Positions 47,555 to 60,639 of a stretch of DNA of 64,000 nt are shown here, piece by piece (position 1 is the stretch's first letter; each line of letters begins with the position of its first letter). The stretch is from Odobenus rosmarus divergens (lineage: Eukaryota > Chordata > Mammalia > Carnivora > Odobenidae). Where the stretch lies: the NCBI RefSeq assembly GCF_000321225.1, contig NW_004450380.1, positions 2,766,102 to 2,830,101 on the forward strand, written 5' to 3'. Below the pieces are notes generated by a model. It had not been told where the DNA came from. It did no database searches and saw only the letters and a list, made by a program, of their open reading frames with translations. A program made the position numbers and the translations under genes.

Positions 47555-50500
47555 GACCTTTCGGAGAAGAGGAGGGACCAGAAAACACTTGGGAAAGAGT
47601 CTGCTGAAATTTCAAACACCCTTAACAAAGGACCCGAGGTCTGCATTTGCAAATGCTCAGTTGGGATTAAGCCCCGATTCTCAGTGGAGAAGGAGCACCA
47701 GGTCTATACCAGGTCAAACCCATGCCCTGGCTTCAATATATGCATAACCTTGACCTCCCAACTACTGGCCAGCCTTGGCTTCCAGCCTCCTGAAGCCTTT
47801 CTCTCCAAGAGATGAAAAAGAGTAGTGCTCAAACACTTGGATCCCTACTGATCATTGATAAAGCAATCGCCAGACAGACCTTTCCCGAGCATTTGCTTTG
47901 CCAACACTGCTGGCTGCTGAAAAAATAAAACAGACTCAGGCTTCAAGAACTCACTTACGTTGGCAAGACTGGCTGGCAAACCGAAACCTATTACAAACAG
48001 GCAAACATACTCCCCCTCAATAAAGGATGAAGGCTCCTCCCACCAGCTCCCAACACATGCTCTCTTTCCTTGATTTGGGCCCTTAGCCAGGCCTCACTTC
48101 CAGAAGAGTCATCTTCAGCCCCAGGGTTGGGAGGGCAAGGAGAGGGGAGAGAAGGAGGGGGACATACACAGGTCACCCTGCAGGTCACTTCATTTCTGCT
48201 TTAGAAATTCACTCCCTGTGGAGCCCCCAAGCAGGCCCAGGCCTAGGGCCCCTCTGCTGGGGAAGAGGAGAGGTCCCAGCCTGGACTGTCCCCAGGGCCT
48301 CCCCCAGAGCTCCTCAGCCAAGGCCTTCCAGCCCTTGCTTGGGAAGCCTCCTCCCTGCACTTGCCAAGAGTTCAAGGAGCCTAGAGGCCAAGGGACTTAG
48401 AGGGTGAGGCATGAGCTGTCCCTCAGAGCCACCTGGCCTGTCCAGCAGGGGAGGTGACCTGGAGGCCACCGGAAGAAACTGCTTAGGGGCTCAGCATGCC
48501 TGCATGCTGGGTAAACAGCGTGCCATTTGTTTTTCATGTCAGAATCATTAAATTGCCCTCCATCAGCCCATCCTCTGTGCCCCTTCCTTCCCTGGAGGTG
48601 TTGGGTCCAGACGTGTACACACACCTTATGCGTGCTCCAAAGAAAAACTCAGAATAAAGGCCTTCCACCAGGCCCCAGAGATCCCACCAACCACCATGGT
48701 CCCTGAGAGGAAGGCCTTCTGTTCTTTACCTGGACTTCTGAAAAGCTGGAAATGGAAAATAAAAATGGCCTTCAATCTTACTCCAGAGAGAACCACTGCC
48801 ATTATTTGATAAACACACAGTGGCATATAGTTTTACAAATTCTCGGTCATCGGGCCTTAACCCTTTTGGAATCTTTCTTCCCCGGAATAATCCTAGCCTG
48901 CCCATTTACTCCCCATCAGCTCATGTGCTCCTACAGCTGACTCTTAACAGCTGCAGAATATTCCATCAGACAGACCATCGTCGAGGTACAATTCCCTGCT
49001 GCTAGACCTTACCATTGTTCCAAGTTTTTGCCCTAATAAATGACACTACAGTAAACATGTTGAACAGAAATCTCTTCCACTCTCTGACACGTGCTTTAGG
49101 ATAACCTCCAGAAAGGACACAGCTGTACCAAGAAGACAAAAACAGAGTAAGGCGTTTTATACCCTGAGCACGGCCATGTTTTGATTCGTCTACCCTGAGC
49201 AAAGCGCGGAAGCCTTCCCTGGTGGTCCCATGACCATCATCTCGTCCTCCCTGGACATGCATTTCACGGATCCAGTTCATTCCACAAGTATATACTGAGG
49301 TTCCAAAGGGGGACGGGGCCCCTGCTGTCGGACACCCCAAGTTCTCAGTCTACACCCCTTTGGCCCTACAGGAGGGAGGACATGCATACCGGTCCCCAGA
49401 CAACAGGCTTGCGGAGGGTTAGGGTGAGGCCCCTCCTCGGGTCTCTGCTGGGCCTGAGAACCTGACTGACATAACACAGGTGAGCAGGACAAGGCCATAG
49501 ACACTTCGGTTAAATTTTACGACACACAGGAGATTTCCTGAGGGAAGACCCAAAGAAGGGGCAAAACTGAGATGCTTTCATACTGGGTTGAACAGAGAGA
49601 GGCGCTTTGGAGACCTAACTCAAGTACACTGGAGGCAGGAGGAAGAGGAGTTATTTTGACGAGGTTTGGCGATTCCTCTCAGCCTCTACCCCCCAGCCCC
49701 CATAATGAGAACACTTCCTTTCTCCTGGTTCTGGAAGGGCATCTTTCACGTGGGGGTTCTACCTCCTGTTTTCAGGAAGAAAGGGGGAGATCAGAATGCC
49801 TTCCCGATACATTACAAATACGCTGGTTTGCGGAAGCTTCCCCGAGGATTGTGACATGCGTCTCACCTCTTGGCCGAGGAGTCACGAAGCCTGGCTGCAG
49901 AGAGGAGAAGCGCGGGTCACGCTTGCCTGTGAGGGAGCTGCCAAGCGCCCCTGGGCCCCGATTCCTCGTCTGCGCGGGGCCGGCGAACCGCATCTGTCTG
50001 CCCAGGGCCCCGCGCTTGTTCCAAGGGCCGGCACACGCTGCGTGCAGGAGGACGTCAGATCTGCGAAGTGCTCCCCCCACGCCAGGGAGTGGAGAGACAG
50101 CCGCTCATCACGCACGGCCCACGTCTGCCCTGGGCGGCTTTCCTCAGTCAGCACTTGTCCCTTCGGTGGCCAATGTCCGTGGCAGTAGACAGGCCGTGTG
50201 TCCCCCCTCTCCTGAAGCCTCGCTCCCGGCGGGATGGTTAACGGCAGGACATCCCAGGAGGGACTCTGCCCCACGTAGATGGCTGTGAGTCACGGAGCCG
50301 CAGCGGTCCTGCAACCCTGTCCTCAGGCACTCTGGGGCCACCCCAGCAGGAAAGGCTCACCCAGGTCAGCCCTGGTGGCAGGAGTGGCCAGTCCTCCGCT
50401 ATGTGGAGGGGACACTAACCGAATGCAGCGCTAGACCCAGAGCCTCGCTCCAGCAAGGACGGGGGAGCTGACACGTCTCGGGGCAATCACATCTTCACGT

Positions 50501-52590
50501 CCTCTTATTTTATGAAGAAACAGAATGTCTGAATGTCCTAGATGTTAATTCACGAGCATCCTGGTTAGATTGAGGTCGCGAGCTTTAAAGTGCTTATTGA
50601 AGGGACTTCCGGAGGGTGATTCCCGGGCAGAGGCCTTCCCGCGCTTCAGACGTCACGCAGAAGCTGCCGCTGCCGCCGTCCTGAGGTGAACGCCAGTGCA
50701 CGCACCCACACGCACACGCACACGCACACACGGCGCGCATGCACACACGCGCACACGAAAGACTTGAGGGGAAGAACCCCTGGATACGATAACAGGCCTC
50801 GTTCTAGTCAGCACACACCCTGTGTCACCCCCTGTCCTTGGTGGCAGGCGGAAAGGCTTGTGGAGGCCTCCGCTCCCTCCCATCCCACCGCCACCATTTT
50901 GCACCTGCAAAGGAGCTGATAATAGTCGTTGCCTGATGCTGTTCCTTTGAGCAACAAGCCCCGGGAATCGAGACCACAGCGGCTGTGCCCAAGGCTGCTG
51001 CCCCCCCGCCCCCGGAGAGCACAGGGTCTGCGGGGACAGGGCACAGGCTCGCATACCTAGCGCTGCCCCTAAGCTGCATCCCCATCCTGCCCTGCCCTGA
51101 GCTTGTGGGGGTGATGCACAGGGCTGCCCTCATCTGGTTGCTGAGGCCTGGGGACAGAAGGGTGTGACACTTGGCTCCGGGCGGTCATCATGTCCACACC
51201 AGGCACGGGGCAGCGCAGAGCTGGGCTAATGGGCCAGGGACACACCCAGCAAGGTGTTGGTCAAGTACCCCGGGGGCCACTCCAACACCTGCACCGGCCC
51301 CCCTCACTGGGGTCACCCTCATCCAGGGGCAGCGCACCCTCAGAAAGCGCAGACCTGGGAGCAGTGGGTCTACCCGGGCACGAGTGACCTGCGTGGCCGC
51401 TGTTCAGAAGGCACAGCTCTGGGCTGTGGATTTTCTGGGAATGGGAGTGCGGACCCCGGGGGCAGAGGGCATGCTAGTCCTGCCTTGTGGGGGTGCAGAG
51501 GAGCGCGGGTGGAGTGAGAAGCGCCCCGAGCCCCAGAGGAGCAGATGCGCCCTCTCACACATCTGCGCCCAGGCTCCCACCCCCACCGTTTGCCCTCTGG
51601 GTACCTGAGAACCTGAAGTGACTTTCCCAACACCTGGTCCGCACTGGCACCCTTCCTCATGCACACGTGTCTGGGGAGCCGGGGATGGAGGCTTTCTCCC
51701 TAACCCCCTTCTCCCACCTCACCAGCACCACGTGACTTTCAGTGGGAAGGCAAAGGGGTGTGTGGACCGCCTGAACAGGCAGTGTAGACGGTGGGTGCTG
51801 CTCTGGCTCAGGGAAGGGAGCCAGCAAAACCCTCAGGGCTCTCACAGGCCCACGAGGTCGCCTGGCCTTTCCCTGTCTCCCGGGCAGCTGTGCTCCTCCA
51901 CCCTGACAAATGATGGAGAACCTTCCAGCTCCGGGAAGGAAGCTCCTCCCCACAAGGCATGTCTTCAGTCACTCAGGCACAGACAAGACAAGGGACTTGG
52001 CTCCAGGTGGCACTCTCTGCAGCCTCCTGAGCCATCTCAGGCTTCAGGGCCCTGACGCCCCCTTAACACCGCCCCCCAACACTCCCCCCAACACATACAC
52101 AGCTCATTATTTACGCCTGGGCAGCGCCCTCCATGCTCCCGCGCGACCCGGTTGGTGTGCAGGGAGTCGGCATCCCCTTTCCATATGTGCGCACATCCTA
52201 CTGGGTCTGTTTCTCTGGAGAACCCGGACTAACACAGGCTACCTCCCACTGCGACTGTGGGTCTCCTCTTTCGCTAATAAGAGCTCCCTTGAGGAGAACT
52301 CAATAAGAAAAAAAGAAAAACCCTCATTAGGACCATCCCCAAGAGCAGTGACTGCATGAACCCTAATTACTGCACGTGAATTATTCTTGCCTGGTTGCAA
52401 AGGAAGGAATCTCTAAGGTCCTTATTAAAACCCACGGAACATGTAAAGAATGGTAAATTGAGAATTCCTGGTTCTGTTTTGCATTGACAGGAGCATAAAT
52501 AGGTCCTGAGGGCATCTGAACCCCAGCCAGGTCAGCCCAGCACGACTTCATCCAACATATCCCTTGGAAGGGAAGAGGCAGTGAGTACTA
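47555..52590. other. Intergenic sequence, partly GC-rich, no gene seen
   Basis: 49,850-52,100 is GC-rich with CpG-bearing patches and a (CACACG)-like run at 50697-50755. Around 48770-49080 the text ('gcagaatattccatcagaca', 'tgccctaataaatgacactac') looks like an old LINE 3' remnant. 52181-52219 resembles the end of an old LTR (GTTTCTCTGGAGAACCCGGA). Long open frames reflect GC content; none has a recognised domain. Confidence 0.4.
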
Positions 52591-52910
52591 CCTCATGTTT
52601 ATAGAGCACTTTATACTATGCTAAGTGCTCTCACATTTATTATTGCCTTTGATCTTCAGCACCACCTCCACTGAGGTAAGGATTAGCTCACACCTTTGGG
52701 CAAGGACGAGTCAGAAAGTGAGAGGGAAGGTGGGAAAGGCATTTGAAAAAAACAGGAAGGTCTTGGCTGTCGGTTCGCTCATGCATTCACTGCACAAATA
52801 TTTACTGCTTACCACAATGTGTTAGATAGGCCGGGAGTTGGGGAAACAGCCGTGAACGAGGCAGACGTGGTCCAAACCCTTACGGAGCTTATAGTCTAGC
52901 AAATGTTTCT
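52590..52910 (+). repeat. MIR/L2-type old repeat remnants
   Basis: About 52590-52690 ('tttatagagcactttatact', 'aagtgctctcacatttatta') and 52775-52910 ('cactgcacaaatatttactg', 'ggagcttatagtctag') match the 3' ends of old MIR and L2 elements. Confidence 0.6.
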
Positions 52911-53489
52911 TCAATACTTGCCCTGGCAAAGCCATTGGCAACGTCCAGGGGCATGTCAAGCCCAGTGTAATGGAAGGCTCCCCAGTTTTGAAAGGCTCCC
53001 TCCTGTGAGCTCAGGTGCCACCTCAAGCTACCCCACCCATTGTAGTGCTCACAGCCCTTCCCTGTGACTGCCCTGTGGGCCTGAGAACTCCCCCAGGGAG
53101 GAACATTCTCCACCCAGCCAACAGAGCGCCTGGTCCTCTCAGGACATATTTGTTCAGCCGTGACCTAGCATGATCCAAACACGATTTTAGAAGCTGAGAC
53201 TACAAAGAGAAAGAGACCCAGGTCCCATCCTCCAGGGATATAGAGTCTAGCGGGGAGAAAGAGAAATAAGGAGCAATTATGTTGATGCGATACATTTTCA
53301 GAGAAGGAAACGCTAGGGAAAGTCAGGAAGGATGAGCAGAAAGAAGCATGTCGACGACTTACTGTCAAAGGGTTCAGGAAAAAAAAAAGTTTTTGTGGCC
53401 TGTACTTGCAACTTTTCTGAGATTTTTTTTAGTTTTTTTTTCTTTGTTGTTGTTGGTTTTTTTAATATCCCAATAGAAATAATGCTTAG

Positions 53490-53845
53490 TGTGTTGGTTT
53501 GCTTGGGCTGCATTAACAAAATAACCAGAGACCGCGTGGCTGAGGTAACAGAAATGTATTTTCTCTCAGTTCTGGAAGCGCTGAAAGTCTAATCAGGACC
53601 CTGCAGGGCTGGTTTCCTTGGAGGCCTCTCTCCTTGGCTCACAGACAGCCAATTTGTGTGTACAAATTTCCTCTTCTTCTAAGGACACCCAGTCAGATTA
53701 GATTGGAGCCTGCCCTAATAAGCTCATTGAGCTGAGTCACCTCCGGAAAAGCCCTGTGTCCAAATACAGTTACATCCTAAGGTACTAGGGTTTAGGACTT
53801 CAACACATTAATTTGCAGGGAGACCAAATTCAGTCCATAATAGTT
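53490..53845 (-). repeat. MLT1-type MaLR LTR
   Basis: 'gtgttggtttgcttgggctg' to 'aaattcagtccataata', with 'tcagttctggaagcgctgaa', 'ggcctctctccttggctcac' and 'aggacttcaacacattaatt' in order. This is the antisense of the MLT1 LTR consensus. Confidence 0.8.
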
Positions 53846-54516
53846 AATTTCTTCACTTTCCCCTCTACTTTCTTTTTTGAGTTAAATATGCTCTATCTGC
53901 TGGGAATTGCCACTGGAAAGTCTCTAGAAGGCCCATCTTGTCTTCAGCACCCAGAGGATGGGTACTTGGTGATGGAAAAGGTCCCATTTATCACATATTA
54001 CTGTTCTGCATGCCTAATGTGTCTTCACTGCTAGACCATATGTCCTGATAGGACAAAACAGTGTCTGGTTCCCTAGGACCTAGCACCACACCTCGCGTAG
54101 GATAGATATTCAATCTATTTCCAGTGGGTGAGTGTGTTCATTAGTCACATAACAAGGACTCTCAAGTCTTTAAAGAAAACCAGAATAGCAAAGAACTGGA
54201 TAATACTTAATCTTTTATATTAGTTAGAAATGCATCCTCTACACATAGGACATACAAAGCCATAGAGCGAAGTCCCAGAGCACAGTTTCACATGGACTTG
54301 AGATGTGTTGAGTCAGAGTTCTCTGAAACCTCATAAGAATCCAGGAATAGTCCAATATTTAATGTATGAAAAAGCAACCTAAATCCCAAGGTGATGTTGC
54401 TTAATATGGCACAGTTTTCTTATCTTAGTCTTATTTTTGCTTCACATTCATGATTGTAAATGCATGTGCAGCTACACGAACATCAACATCAAAATCTGGT
54501 TCCTATAGTAGATTCC
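53846..54516. other. Intergenic sequence without recognised features
   Basis: AT-rich, nothing recognised. Confidence 0.45.
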
Positions 54517-54714
54517 TTTTTTTTTTTTTTTTTTTTAAGAGAGAGAAAGAGAGCAGACAGGTGGGGAGGGACAGAAGGAGAGAGAAAGAATCTTGAGCAG
54601 GCTCCGCACTCAGCACAGAGCCCAATGCGGGGCTCGATCTCACGACCCTAACATCATGACCTGAGCCGAAATCAAGAGTTGGACACTTAACTGACTGAGT
54701 CACCTGGGCGCCCA
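54517..54714 (-). repeat. Carnivore SINE
   Basis: Poly-T then AAGAGAGAGAAAGAGAGC, GGGGCTCGATCTCACGACCC body, and GTCACCTGGGCGCCC head. Confidence 0.94.
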
Positions 54715-55616
54715 AGAGAGGAAACCTATCTGCTTTGCTAGCATCTCACAAACTTAGCACATTGCTATGAACAGGTGCATTCAAATCCTGAAATCACTCA
54801 GAAATTATCCTATTCTAATAAAATATCCTTATTATTTGTATAGGTTTTGCTTAATGATTACCCAGTCAGACTTCCTCACACTCTGTTATGCTAGAGGCAC
54901 TAGTTTCTCACTTCTAAGAAGTAAAATGCCCACAGGAGAAATAAAACAATCAGTGTTTGATCCTTGTATTAAAAAAAGAAAGAAAGAAACAGTAATTCCA
55001 ATTCACTCATAGTGGGTCATGAGTGAACTTAGCTACAGGGAAGTCCCAATTCATGCAAAAATAATGCTGTCTTCATTATTCCACAATCCAGGGATGTCTA
55101 CAGTAATTTTGCCACTCCTTTGCTGAAAGGAGATCAGCATATGTGTCTTAATAATGCATTTTTCTTGGTCTTACTGCAATGTGGCTTTAGTAACTGCATT
55201 TGATTTTGACATAACCTGGCCTAGGCCCCCTGCTGTGCTTTTACAGACCATTATTAATGCGGACCCCTTCAGGGGCTGTAATTTGGGATTCAATCTGCCA
55301 TAAAATTATCCTAAGTGTCACCTTAGTAATCGGAGATCATGTGACCCATGAAACACATTGAACTATAAGATGGCACCCCTTAGAAATTAATGTCACATTG
55401 TCCCCAGCAGTAAAAAGGCACTAGCCATTACATCTGAAGTAAAATTTCGCTGTGCTTCAGAGATAGTGAGGGGTTAAGAGGAGGGTGTCCCACCCACACT
55501 TCTGGAGCTGGGCCTACAGGGCCGGGGTGAAGAGCCTTCCTCAGTAAAGAGCCCAAGGCTCAGCCTGGTCCACCCAGGACCCCCTTTGGTTGATTTTGAT
55601 GGTACTTTTCTTCTTT
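54715..55616. other. Intergenic sequence without recognised features
   Basis: AT-rich; nothing recognised apart from a short (AAAG)n at 54970-54988. Confidence 0.45.
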
Positions 55617-55819
55617 TTTTTCTTTTAAAATTTATTTATTTATTTGAGAGAGAGAGAGAGAGCACACACAAGTAGAGGAAGGGGCAGAGGGAGAGGGAGA
55701 ATCAGACTCTCCACTGAGCATGGAACCTGATGCAGGGCTCAATCCCACAACTCCGAGATCATGACCTGAGCCGAAATCAAGAGTCAGATGCTCAACTGAC
55801 TGAGCCACCCGGACACCCT
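55617..55819 (-). repeat. Carnivore SINE with target-site duplication
   Basis: AAAATTTATTTATTTATTTG tail side, GAGAGAGAGAGAGAGC, and head GAGCCACCCGGACACCC. Flanked by GGTACTTTTCTTCTTTT (55601) and GGTGCTTATCTTCTTTT (55820). Confidence 0.94.
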
Positions 55820-55949
55820 GGTGCTTATCTTCTTTTTAACCAAAAAACCAAAATATTGCATATATCACGAGTATATGCAGTATTATATAGCAAAGGATTT
55901 TTATCTGATTCCAGATATAAAAGGCAGTTTAGATGCTAAGTCTGACCAC

Positions 55950-56705
55950 ACAAAAGGTAGTTTGGATAATCACTAATGCAGATCAAAACCACAATGAGAT
56001 ACAACTTCCCACCCATTAGGAGGGGTCTCACTAAAAAACAAAACAAAGCAGGAAATAGCAAGCATTGGCAAAGATGGGGCAGCTGCTGTGGAAAACAGCA
56101 TGGGAATTCCTCAAAAAATGAAACATACGATTAGCACATGATCCAGCAATTCCACGTCTGGGTATGTGCACAAAAGAATTGAAAGCAGGAATTTGACCAG
56201 ATATTTGAACACCAATGTTCACAGCAACATTATTCATAATAGCCAAAAGATGGAAACAACCCAAATCTCCATCCACAGACAAACGGATACACAAAATATA
56301 CTACACATGGTGTACATACATGCTGGAATATCATTCAGCCTTCAAAAGGAATGAAATTCTGACAACTGCTCCAACATGGTGGAAACTCAAGGATACATTA
56401 TATTGAGTGAAATAAGCCACACACAAAAGGACAAATATTGTATGATTCCACTTGTATGAGGTACATAGGGTAATCAAATTTATAGAGATAAAGTAGAATG
56501 GTGGTTTCTGGGCGCCAAGGGGAGACAGGAATGGAGGGTTGTTGATTAATGGGTATGGGTTTCAGTTTCATAAATAAGATGGAGAGAGTTCTGGAGATTG
56601 GTTGCACAACAACGGTGAATATACTCAATGCCATGGAAGTGTACGTTTAAAATTGTTAAAATGGTAAATTGTATGTTAGCTATGTTTTATCACAATTTCT
56701 TTTTT
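55950..56705 (+). repeat. LINE-1 3' fragment (old L1M type)
   Basis: Plus-strand L1 ORF2 tail: 'cacaatgagatacaacttcc' near 55989, 'gcaattccacgtctgggtat' near 56145, 'aatagccaaaagatggaaac' near 56237, then 3' UTR text ending 'tggtaaattgtatgttag' near 56660. Stops throughout. Confidence 0.88.
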
Positions 56706-57759
56706 GGACACAACCCAGAATATGTGAAATCTGGGAATGTGCTGGAACAATCAATGCATCCAGGTGGTTACCTTGTAACTGCTACAGGTAAGACAGGGCA
56801 CCCTGGGGAGATGCAGGCAGAGGCAGAGAAGAGGGGGGTGTCTACCTCTGTCCCTGGCAGGGCAGATGGTGGCAACTTGCTCACCTTCAGCCTGATGCCT
56901 CTGCCTACGGGGGAGGCCAGCACTAGACCTTCATCTAGCCATTGTCTCTTTTGGAAATTTCAGCCAAATCCACTATGTTGTAGCCTTATTTTACAGCATG
57001 TGTTTTTGTTGTTTCTTCTTTTCCTGGCGACTCTCTTGATGCTGAATTTAGGCAGGCAGAGTGAGATGGCCTGAACAGGGGCCCCTCTATCCATGGCCTT
57101 CACTCTCACGTGTATCCTCCCTCCTCTCTCCCCCCAGTTACAAGGCACAGGTAGCAACATTCCTTAATACGTTCAATAGCAGAGATCAGAGCCAATACTA
57201 CCGACAGTAATGGAACTTATGGGCCACTGCACACAAGGCGCTCTTCAATGATCCTACTATGAAAAAAAAAAGATTCCTATGATTTATCTGGTTACCTGGA
57301 GAGGCCAGACACAGTCTCATCATGATGTTCTTAATAAATGCAAGAGTACTTTTAATGAAGCAAGAACTTCTGGACAGGAGATTAAGTCAATATTCTTTAC
57401 CACATTGTTGAAGGCATGTTATACTTCGGCACTGACTCGCTCCACTATGCCAATTTCAAAAAAGGCTGTGAAAAATCAAAAAGCTGAGTAGAACTTTTGA
57501 CAGCTTCAGGGACTATGGGGTAAAAACTGTAGTCTAGGGCTAAACAAGGGCCTGATATCCCCTCGTTTTTAGACCACAAAGGATTATACTCTAAGAGAGA
57601 GGATGAACTGGGATAGACTGAAACTCAACTGCAAATCATCTCAATTCTTGAAATTCAATTAAGGTGATGCAAAATTGCTAGGTTGCCTAGTCAAGGTAAC
57701 ATTTTCCTGTATATTATTTCTATAACTTTTTATATATCACAAGTATATGCAATATTATA
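56706..57759. other. Intergenic sequence with an unassigned short open frame
   Basis: 57279-57491 (+) is open for 70 codons, with a Lys-rich C-terminal end. I do not recognise it. Its surroundings are repeat-derived, so it is probably an ancient mobile-element or pseudogene relic, or chance. Confidence 0.35.
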
Positions 57760-58920
57760 TTAAATTTTTTAAAAATTGGGCAAAGATAAAAACAGCATGA
57801 AGGAAAACCAAAAGAAACAACATATACTTCAGCTACAGCAGCCCAGATAATGGCATGATCAGATACAGACTTTCAAATAGATATGCTTAATATATTCAGT
57901 AAGAAGAAAGACAAAATTGAGAGTTTTTTGTAGAAACTGGGCTATTAAAAAAAGAAATCTCTATACATAAAAAATAAAGTAGCTGAAATTAAGAACTAAG
58001 TGAAATTAAGAACTAACAGCAAATTAGACTCAGCTGAAAAAGAACCAATAAATCAGAAGGAAATTCAGGAGAAAATATCCCATATGAAGTGAAGGAGTCA
58101 AAAAATGGAAAATAGAAGAGAGGGAGCAGACAAGGGGGTACAGAAAGAAGGTCTAACACACATGGAATTGGAGTCTCTGAAGAAGCAAAAGAAGGAGTCA
58201 GGAGCAGTATTCAAGTAGATATTTGATAAGAATTTTCCATGACATTGAAAAACATCAAACCACCACTCGTTCAAGGAGACCTACAAACTCCAATTAGGAT
58301 AAATGAAAGGAAATCCCAAGTCAGACACATCATAGTAAACCTGCTGAAAGGGGAAAGAAAAAGAGCTACATGGGGAAATAAAACTGATGTCGTCGAAGGA
58401 GCAACAATAGAATAATATATGACTTCTCTACAGAAACTATGGTAGTTGAAGGCAATAGAATGAAATCCTCAAAGTGCTGAATGATAGCATTTGCCAGTCT
58501 AGAATTCCAATAAAAATATACTTCAGCGGTGAAGGGGAAATGAAGCCATTTTCAGACAAATAACAACTGAGAGAATTCATTATTAACAGATCTCTCATTA
58601 AGAAAAGACTAAATGGCATTCTTGAGGCAGAAGGAAAGTAACACTAGATGGAAGTTCAGAAATGCAGGGAGAAACAAGCAACAAAAAGGTAAACATGTGG
58701 GCAAATCTAAATGAATGTTGATTCTATAAAACAATCTCATAGGATTTAAACTATATATAAGACAAAGACGCAGCAAAGATAGCATGCAAATCAGGAGAGT
58801 TGGAACGAAGTTAATAAATGCTAACATTTTTGCGTTGCTGGGGAGGAGCATGAAATACTGAGAAACGTTAGACTTTCATAAGTCAAAGATGAAGGCTGTA
58901 ATTTTTAGCCTCCACTAAAA
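57760..58920 (+). repeat. Old LINE-1/HAL1-like fragment
   Basis: A-rich plus-strand text with blocks such as 'ctctacagaaactatggtag' (58425), 'tctagaattccaataaaaat' (58498) and 'ttcttgaggcagaaggaaag' (58619) follows old L1M/HAL1 internal sequence. Diverged; the subfamily is not assigned. Confidence 0.65.
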
Positions 58921-58986
58921 AACAGTAGAAGGGTGTCACCTCCAGTTAATGGAGAGAACAAAAAATGTAAAAAGTCTAAGAGAATA

Positions 58987-59170
58987 GGGGCACCTGGGTG
59001 ACACAGTCAGTTAAGCAACCGACTCTTGGTTTAGGCTCAGGTCGTGATCTCAGGGTCATGAGATCAAGCCCTGTGTCAGGCTCCACACTCAGCGTGGAGT
59101 CTGCTTGGGATTCTTTCTCTCTCTCTGCACCACCCCCTTGAGTACTCTATTTCCCTCTCTCAAAAAAAAA
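58987..59170 (+). repeat. Carnivore SINE with target-site duplication
   Basis: GGGGCACCTGGGTGACACAG head, GATCTCAGGGTCATGAGATC body, CT-rich part and poly-A. Flanked by AAAAGTCTAAGAG (58970) and AAAAGTCTAAAAG (59168). Confidence 0.95.
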
Positions 59171-59239
59171 AGTCTAAAAGGAGGCAAGAAAGGAACATAG
59201 ATCAATTGGTATAAATAGAAAGCAATAACAAAAAAGGTA

Positions 59240-59385
59240 AATTTAAACCCCAATAAATCAGTAATTATATTATAATTAATAGTTATTAATTACAATAATT
59301 AAAATTATTAATAATTATAAATTATTAAATTACTTTTATAAATTATTTTATTTTAAATTATTATAATTAATATAATTTAGATTTC
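59240..59385. repeat. AT-rich low-complexity (AATTATT)n tract
   Basis: Almost pure A/T with many ATTAAT/AATTATT units and partial self-complementarity. Confidence 0.85.
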
Positions 59386-59538
59386 CTCTTTTGCCTGTTT
59401 AGATTTTCTACCATTTGAGTTACTTGCCTTTCATCATTAATATGTATAAATGAGTTCATTAAACATTCTGGATACTAGTCTTTAGTAACTTTGTGGCTTC
59501 CATTTACATGTTTGAAGTATGCCTTCTCATCAGTTCTT

Positions 59539-59729
59539 TTTTTTTAAGATTTTATTTATTTATTTGCCAAAAATGGAGAGAGAGGGAGCACAAGCAGTAG
59601 GGCAGTGGCCGGCAGAGGGAGAAGCAGACTCCCCAGTGAGCAGGGAGCCCATTGTGGGACTCAATTCCAGGACCCTGGGATCATGAGCCGAAGGCAGATG
59701 CTTAGCCAACAGAACCACCCAGACGTCCC
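59539..59729 (-). repeat. Carnivore SINE with target-site duplication
   Basis: AAGATTTTATTTATTTATTT, ATTCCAGGACCCTGGGATC body, and ACCACCCAGACGTCCC head. Flanked by TCTCATCAGTTCTT (59525-59538) and TCTCATCAATTCTT (59730-59743). Confidence 0.95.
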
Positions 59730-60084
59730 TCTCATCAATTCTTCTATAGAGAATCATATACTGGTCACTGATTCAAAGTACAAAAACAGCCATAGGGACA
59801 GGACCCAACCTCCTGCACTTGTTTCTAAGCTGGTGTTTTAACTGAAGGTGTATTGGACCATAGCACTATTCTGTTAGCTCAGTTAATTCTGGATGGGGGG
59901 TACCTAAGACTGTTGCATTCCATGCACTTGAGCACACTCACATATTTCTTTTGCTGCAAAATGCATTCTTTAGTTAGTCCCTTAGTTGTAGGGGTACCAG
60001 GAAAGTAAATAAGGCATTCTGCAAATACATGGACAGTGGTTCTGACAGAGATATCGTAGAGAAGGAAAACTGATCATACAAATA

Positions 60085-60262
60085 CATGCACATGTATTTT
60101 ACACATATACATGTAAATATATATTTACATAAATGTAAGTTATAGAATATATATGTATATGTGTACACATACAATAGAATATATATATATGTTTAGAATA
60201 TATAGAATATATATGTATATGTGTACATGTACAATAGAATATATATATATATGTTTCCAGTA
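60085..60262. repeat. (TA)n-rich tract with an internal imperfect duplication
   Basis: Two copies of a segment of about 60 bases, each containing GAATATATATGTATATGTGT then TACAATAGAATATATATATA (first near 60146, second near 60205). Confidence 0.85.
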
Positions 60263-60422
60263 AGAACAAATCATTTTTCCTTCCATGATGAAATGTATCC
60301 AATATAATCAACCTCAATCTGTCTCCAGATGACAGCTGGTCTAAGAAATGGTGGACTTTTGGGTTCTCTGAGTATCCTGCAGTAGTAGCAGCTTAGATCA
60401 CCTTTAATGAGGGGCATTCTAG

Positions 60423-60612
60423 CTTTTTTTTTTTTTTAAGAGAGAGAGAGCATGAGCGGGGAGGGGCAGAGGGAGAAGGAGAGAGAATATTAAGCAGGCT
60501 CCATGCTCAGTGTGGACCCCGATGTGGGGCTTGATCTCATGACCCTGAGATCATGACCTGAGCCAAAATCAGGAGTCGGATGCTTAACTGACTGAGCCAC
60601 CCAGGTGCCCCA
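60423..60612 (-). repeat. Carnivore SINE
   Basis: Poly-T, AAGAGAGAGAGAGC, GGGGCTTGATCTCATGACCC body, and GAGCCACCCAGGTGCCCC head. Flanked by imperfect GCATTCTAGCTT / GAATTCTATCTT. Confidence 0.94.
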
Positions 60613-60639
60613 AAGAGGAATTCTATCTTATTCAGTTCA

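Noticed and set aside
49572..52359. Several long overlapping open frames in a GC-rich intergenic stretch
   Set aside because: There is no domain, no splice-linked neighbour and similar openness on both strands. High GC removes stops by chance.
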